A stretch of 6,749 nt of DNA from positions 1 through 6,749 of the forward strand of contig WQXW01000096.1 in the NCBI GenBank assembly GCA_009781575.1. The letters run 5' to 3'. Position numbers and translations under genes: made by a program. Source of the stretch: Solirubrobacterales bacterium. Lineage in GTDB: Bacteria > Actinomycetota > Thermoleophilia > Solirubrobacterales > Solirubrobacteraceae. The notes below the pieces were generated by a model, which saw only the letters and a list, made by a program, of their open reading frames with translations, searched no databases and was not told the origin of the DNA. Below are positions 5,763 through 6,749 of the stretch, piece by piece (the first letter of the stretch is position 1; each line of letters begins with the position of its first letter).

Positions 5763-5854
5763 AAAACAAAAAACGCAACGGCTGCTCCTCGACCGGCCGG
5801 CACCGCCGGAGCGGGCGCCGGCGCATTTGGCGGGAATCCGGCGCGATCAGGCGA

Positions 5855-6749
5855 TCAGCCCGCGCCGGGCCCCGGCAGGGAGGTGACTCGGCTCGAGCGC
5901 ACAGGCGCGCATGGGGGCTCGGCCGGGCCCGCCGCGCGGATGACCGCGGCCGCCAGCTCCACCTCCTCCTCGGCGAGCGTGCGGGGGTCTATCAGGAGCC
6001 GCCCCGCGGCGATGCGCCCGATGAGCGGCGGCTCGCCGCCACGCAACGCCCGCGCCAGCGGGCCCGGATCCACACCGGGCGCGTTGAGCGCCACCGCCGG
6101 GCCGTCCAGCTCGAGCAGGGGCAGCGCGCCGCCCCCCACGCGCGCGGTGGCCCGCACGATCTCCCCGCCACCGGCCCGCGCCAGGCGCTCGGCGCGCGCG
6201 CGCAGCACCGGCGGCGAGAGCTCCAGCATGGCCAGCGCCGGCACCTCACGCCGCGCACGCGCGGGGTCGCGGTAGAGCGAGAGCGTCGCCTCGAGCGCCG
6301 CCAGCGGCAGGCGCCCGATGCGCACCGCCCTCGCCAGCGGGTGGCGCCGGCACGCCACGATCGCCCCGCCGCGCCCCACGAGGATGCCGGCCTGAGGGCC
6401 GCCCAGGAGCTTGTCCGCGCTGAAGCACACCACCGCGGCGCCGGCCGCCACGGAGGCGCGCACCGGCGGCTCGCCCGCCAGCGCCGGCAGCTCGCCGGCC
6501 AGCGCGCCCGAGCCGACGTCGTCGATCACCGGAACCCCGAGGGTCGTGAGCTCCTCGATCGCCACCTCCTCCACGAAGCCCACCGTGCGGAAGTTGGATT
6601 GGTGCACCCGCAACACGGTGCCCGCGCCCCGCTCCTCGATCGCGTCCCGGTAGTCGCTCAGGCGCGTGCGGTTGGTCGTGCCGACCTCGATCACCCGCGC
6701 GCCGGCCTGCGCCACGATCTCCGGCACGCGAAAACCGCCCCCGATCTCC
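5855..6749 (-). CDS. selA: L-seryl-tRNA(Sec) selenium transferase, C-terminal part (5' end outside window)
   Basis: SelA is a PLP enzyme that converts Ser-tRNA(Sec) to selenocysteinyl-tRNA(Sec) using selenophosphate, the last step of bacterial selenocysteine synthesis. The visible part reads EIGGGFRVPEI from the window edge and lacks about the first third of a typical 460-residue SelA. It contains EVGTTNRTRLSDY, VHQSNFRTVGF, the Asp-bearing strand VIDDVGSGAL, and the Schiff-base lysine in FSADKLLGGPQAGIL (lysine codon 6410-6412). RAVRIGRLPLAALEATLSLY follows, where the usual RVDK is changed to RIGR. After the normal end of the fold a Pro-rich tail of roughly 25 residues follows. The GTG at 6727 is an internal valine, not a start. 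The stop is TGA at 5857-5855. No selB follows; an intrinsic terminator does, so SelA appears to be last in its transcript. Confidence 0.96.
   Translation of the reverse strand, partial: EIGGGFRVPEIVAQAGARVIEVGTTNRTRLSDYRDAIEERGAGTVLRVHQSNFRTVGFVEEVAIEELTTLGVPVIDDVGSGALAGELPALAGEPPVRASVAAGAAVVCFSADKLLGGPQAGILVGRGGAIVACRRHPLARAVRIGRLPLAALEATLSLYRDPARARREVPALAMLELSPPVLRARAERLARAGGGEIVRATARVGGGALPLLELDGPAVALNAPGVDPGPLARALRGGEPPLIGRIAAGRLLIDPRTLAEEEVELAAAVIRAAGPAEPPCAPVRSSRVTSLPGPGAG

Larger units (their letters stand above)
5589..5854. other. Intergenic region between selA and the MFS gene
   Basis: These 266 bases separate two leftward genes. From the selA side they hold a GC-rich stretch without a supported gene (5775-5854), the T-rich run and intrinsic terminator (5728-5773), a dyad (5688-5702), a direct repeat (5644-5664), a possible -10 box (5621-5626) and the ribosome-binding site of the transporter. 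I looked for tRNA-Sec (selC) and for a start of selB on either strand and found neither. Confidence 0.6.

Noticed and set aside
5680..5765. Possible tRNA-Sec, suggested by ATTCAAA (anticodon-like TCA) and TCGAAT-like pieces beside selA
   Set aside because: The bases flanking ATTCAAA do not pair as an anticodon stem, no acceptor stem closes the region, and the dyad has a 5-base loop instead of a 7-base T-loop.
5728..5857. Read-through of the selA UGA as selenocysteine, since the frame stays open for about 40 codons
   Set aside because: The extension is Ala/Pro-rich, has no conserved-looking motif, runs into the terminator stem, and SelA is not known as a selenoprotein.

Overview
The window is a very GC-rich stretch whose open genes use mostly G/C-ending codons. 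Two genes resemble short hypothetical proteins that I associate with Actinobacteria, and the overall look suggests a high-GC actinobacterium, perhaps class Thermoleophilia (Solirubrobacterales-like). That placement is inference from composition and protein style; no rRNA or other marker gene is present.

The left part (1-3506) reads rightward. It opens inside a class I aminoacyl-tRNA synthetase of the leucyl type, whose 5' end lies outside the window. This protein departs from ordinary LeuRS: the usual HLLY-type active-site stretch is replaced, the signature is KMSKH, and the chain stops before the C-terminal tRNA-elbow domain. A threonine-synthase-like PLP enzyme with an N-terminal four-cysteine zinc ribbon follows after 47 bases and is probably co-transcribed. 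After two GC-rich hairpins comes a cluster of three small genes of unknown function (73, 99 and 113 codons). The first has a good ribosome-binding site, the second overlaps it by one base (TGATG), and the third follows after 32 bases.

The right part (3566-6749) reads leftward and converges on the left part at a short repeat-rich, hairpin-containing junction (3507-3565). In transcription order it holds the C-terminal two thirds of selA (L-seryl-tRNA(Sec) selenium transferase, 5' end outside the window), a strong intrinsic terminator, a 266-base intergenic region with repeats and a possible promoter, a 14-helix MFS (DHA2-like) transporter, and a UspA-family universal stress protein whose ATG lies one base after the transporter stop.

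The genes make three functional groups. The synthetase-like protein and the PLP enzyme both handle amino acids and may form a module. SelA shows that the organism can probably make selenocysteine. The transporter and the ATP-binding-type universal stress protein form a tightly coupled pair that suggests an export or stress response. No tRNA or rRNA gene, CRISPR array, transposase or phage gene was seen. The most unusual object is the non-canonical, truncated LeuRS-like protein and its PLP-enzyme neighbour.
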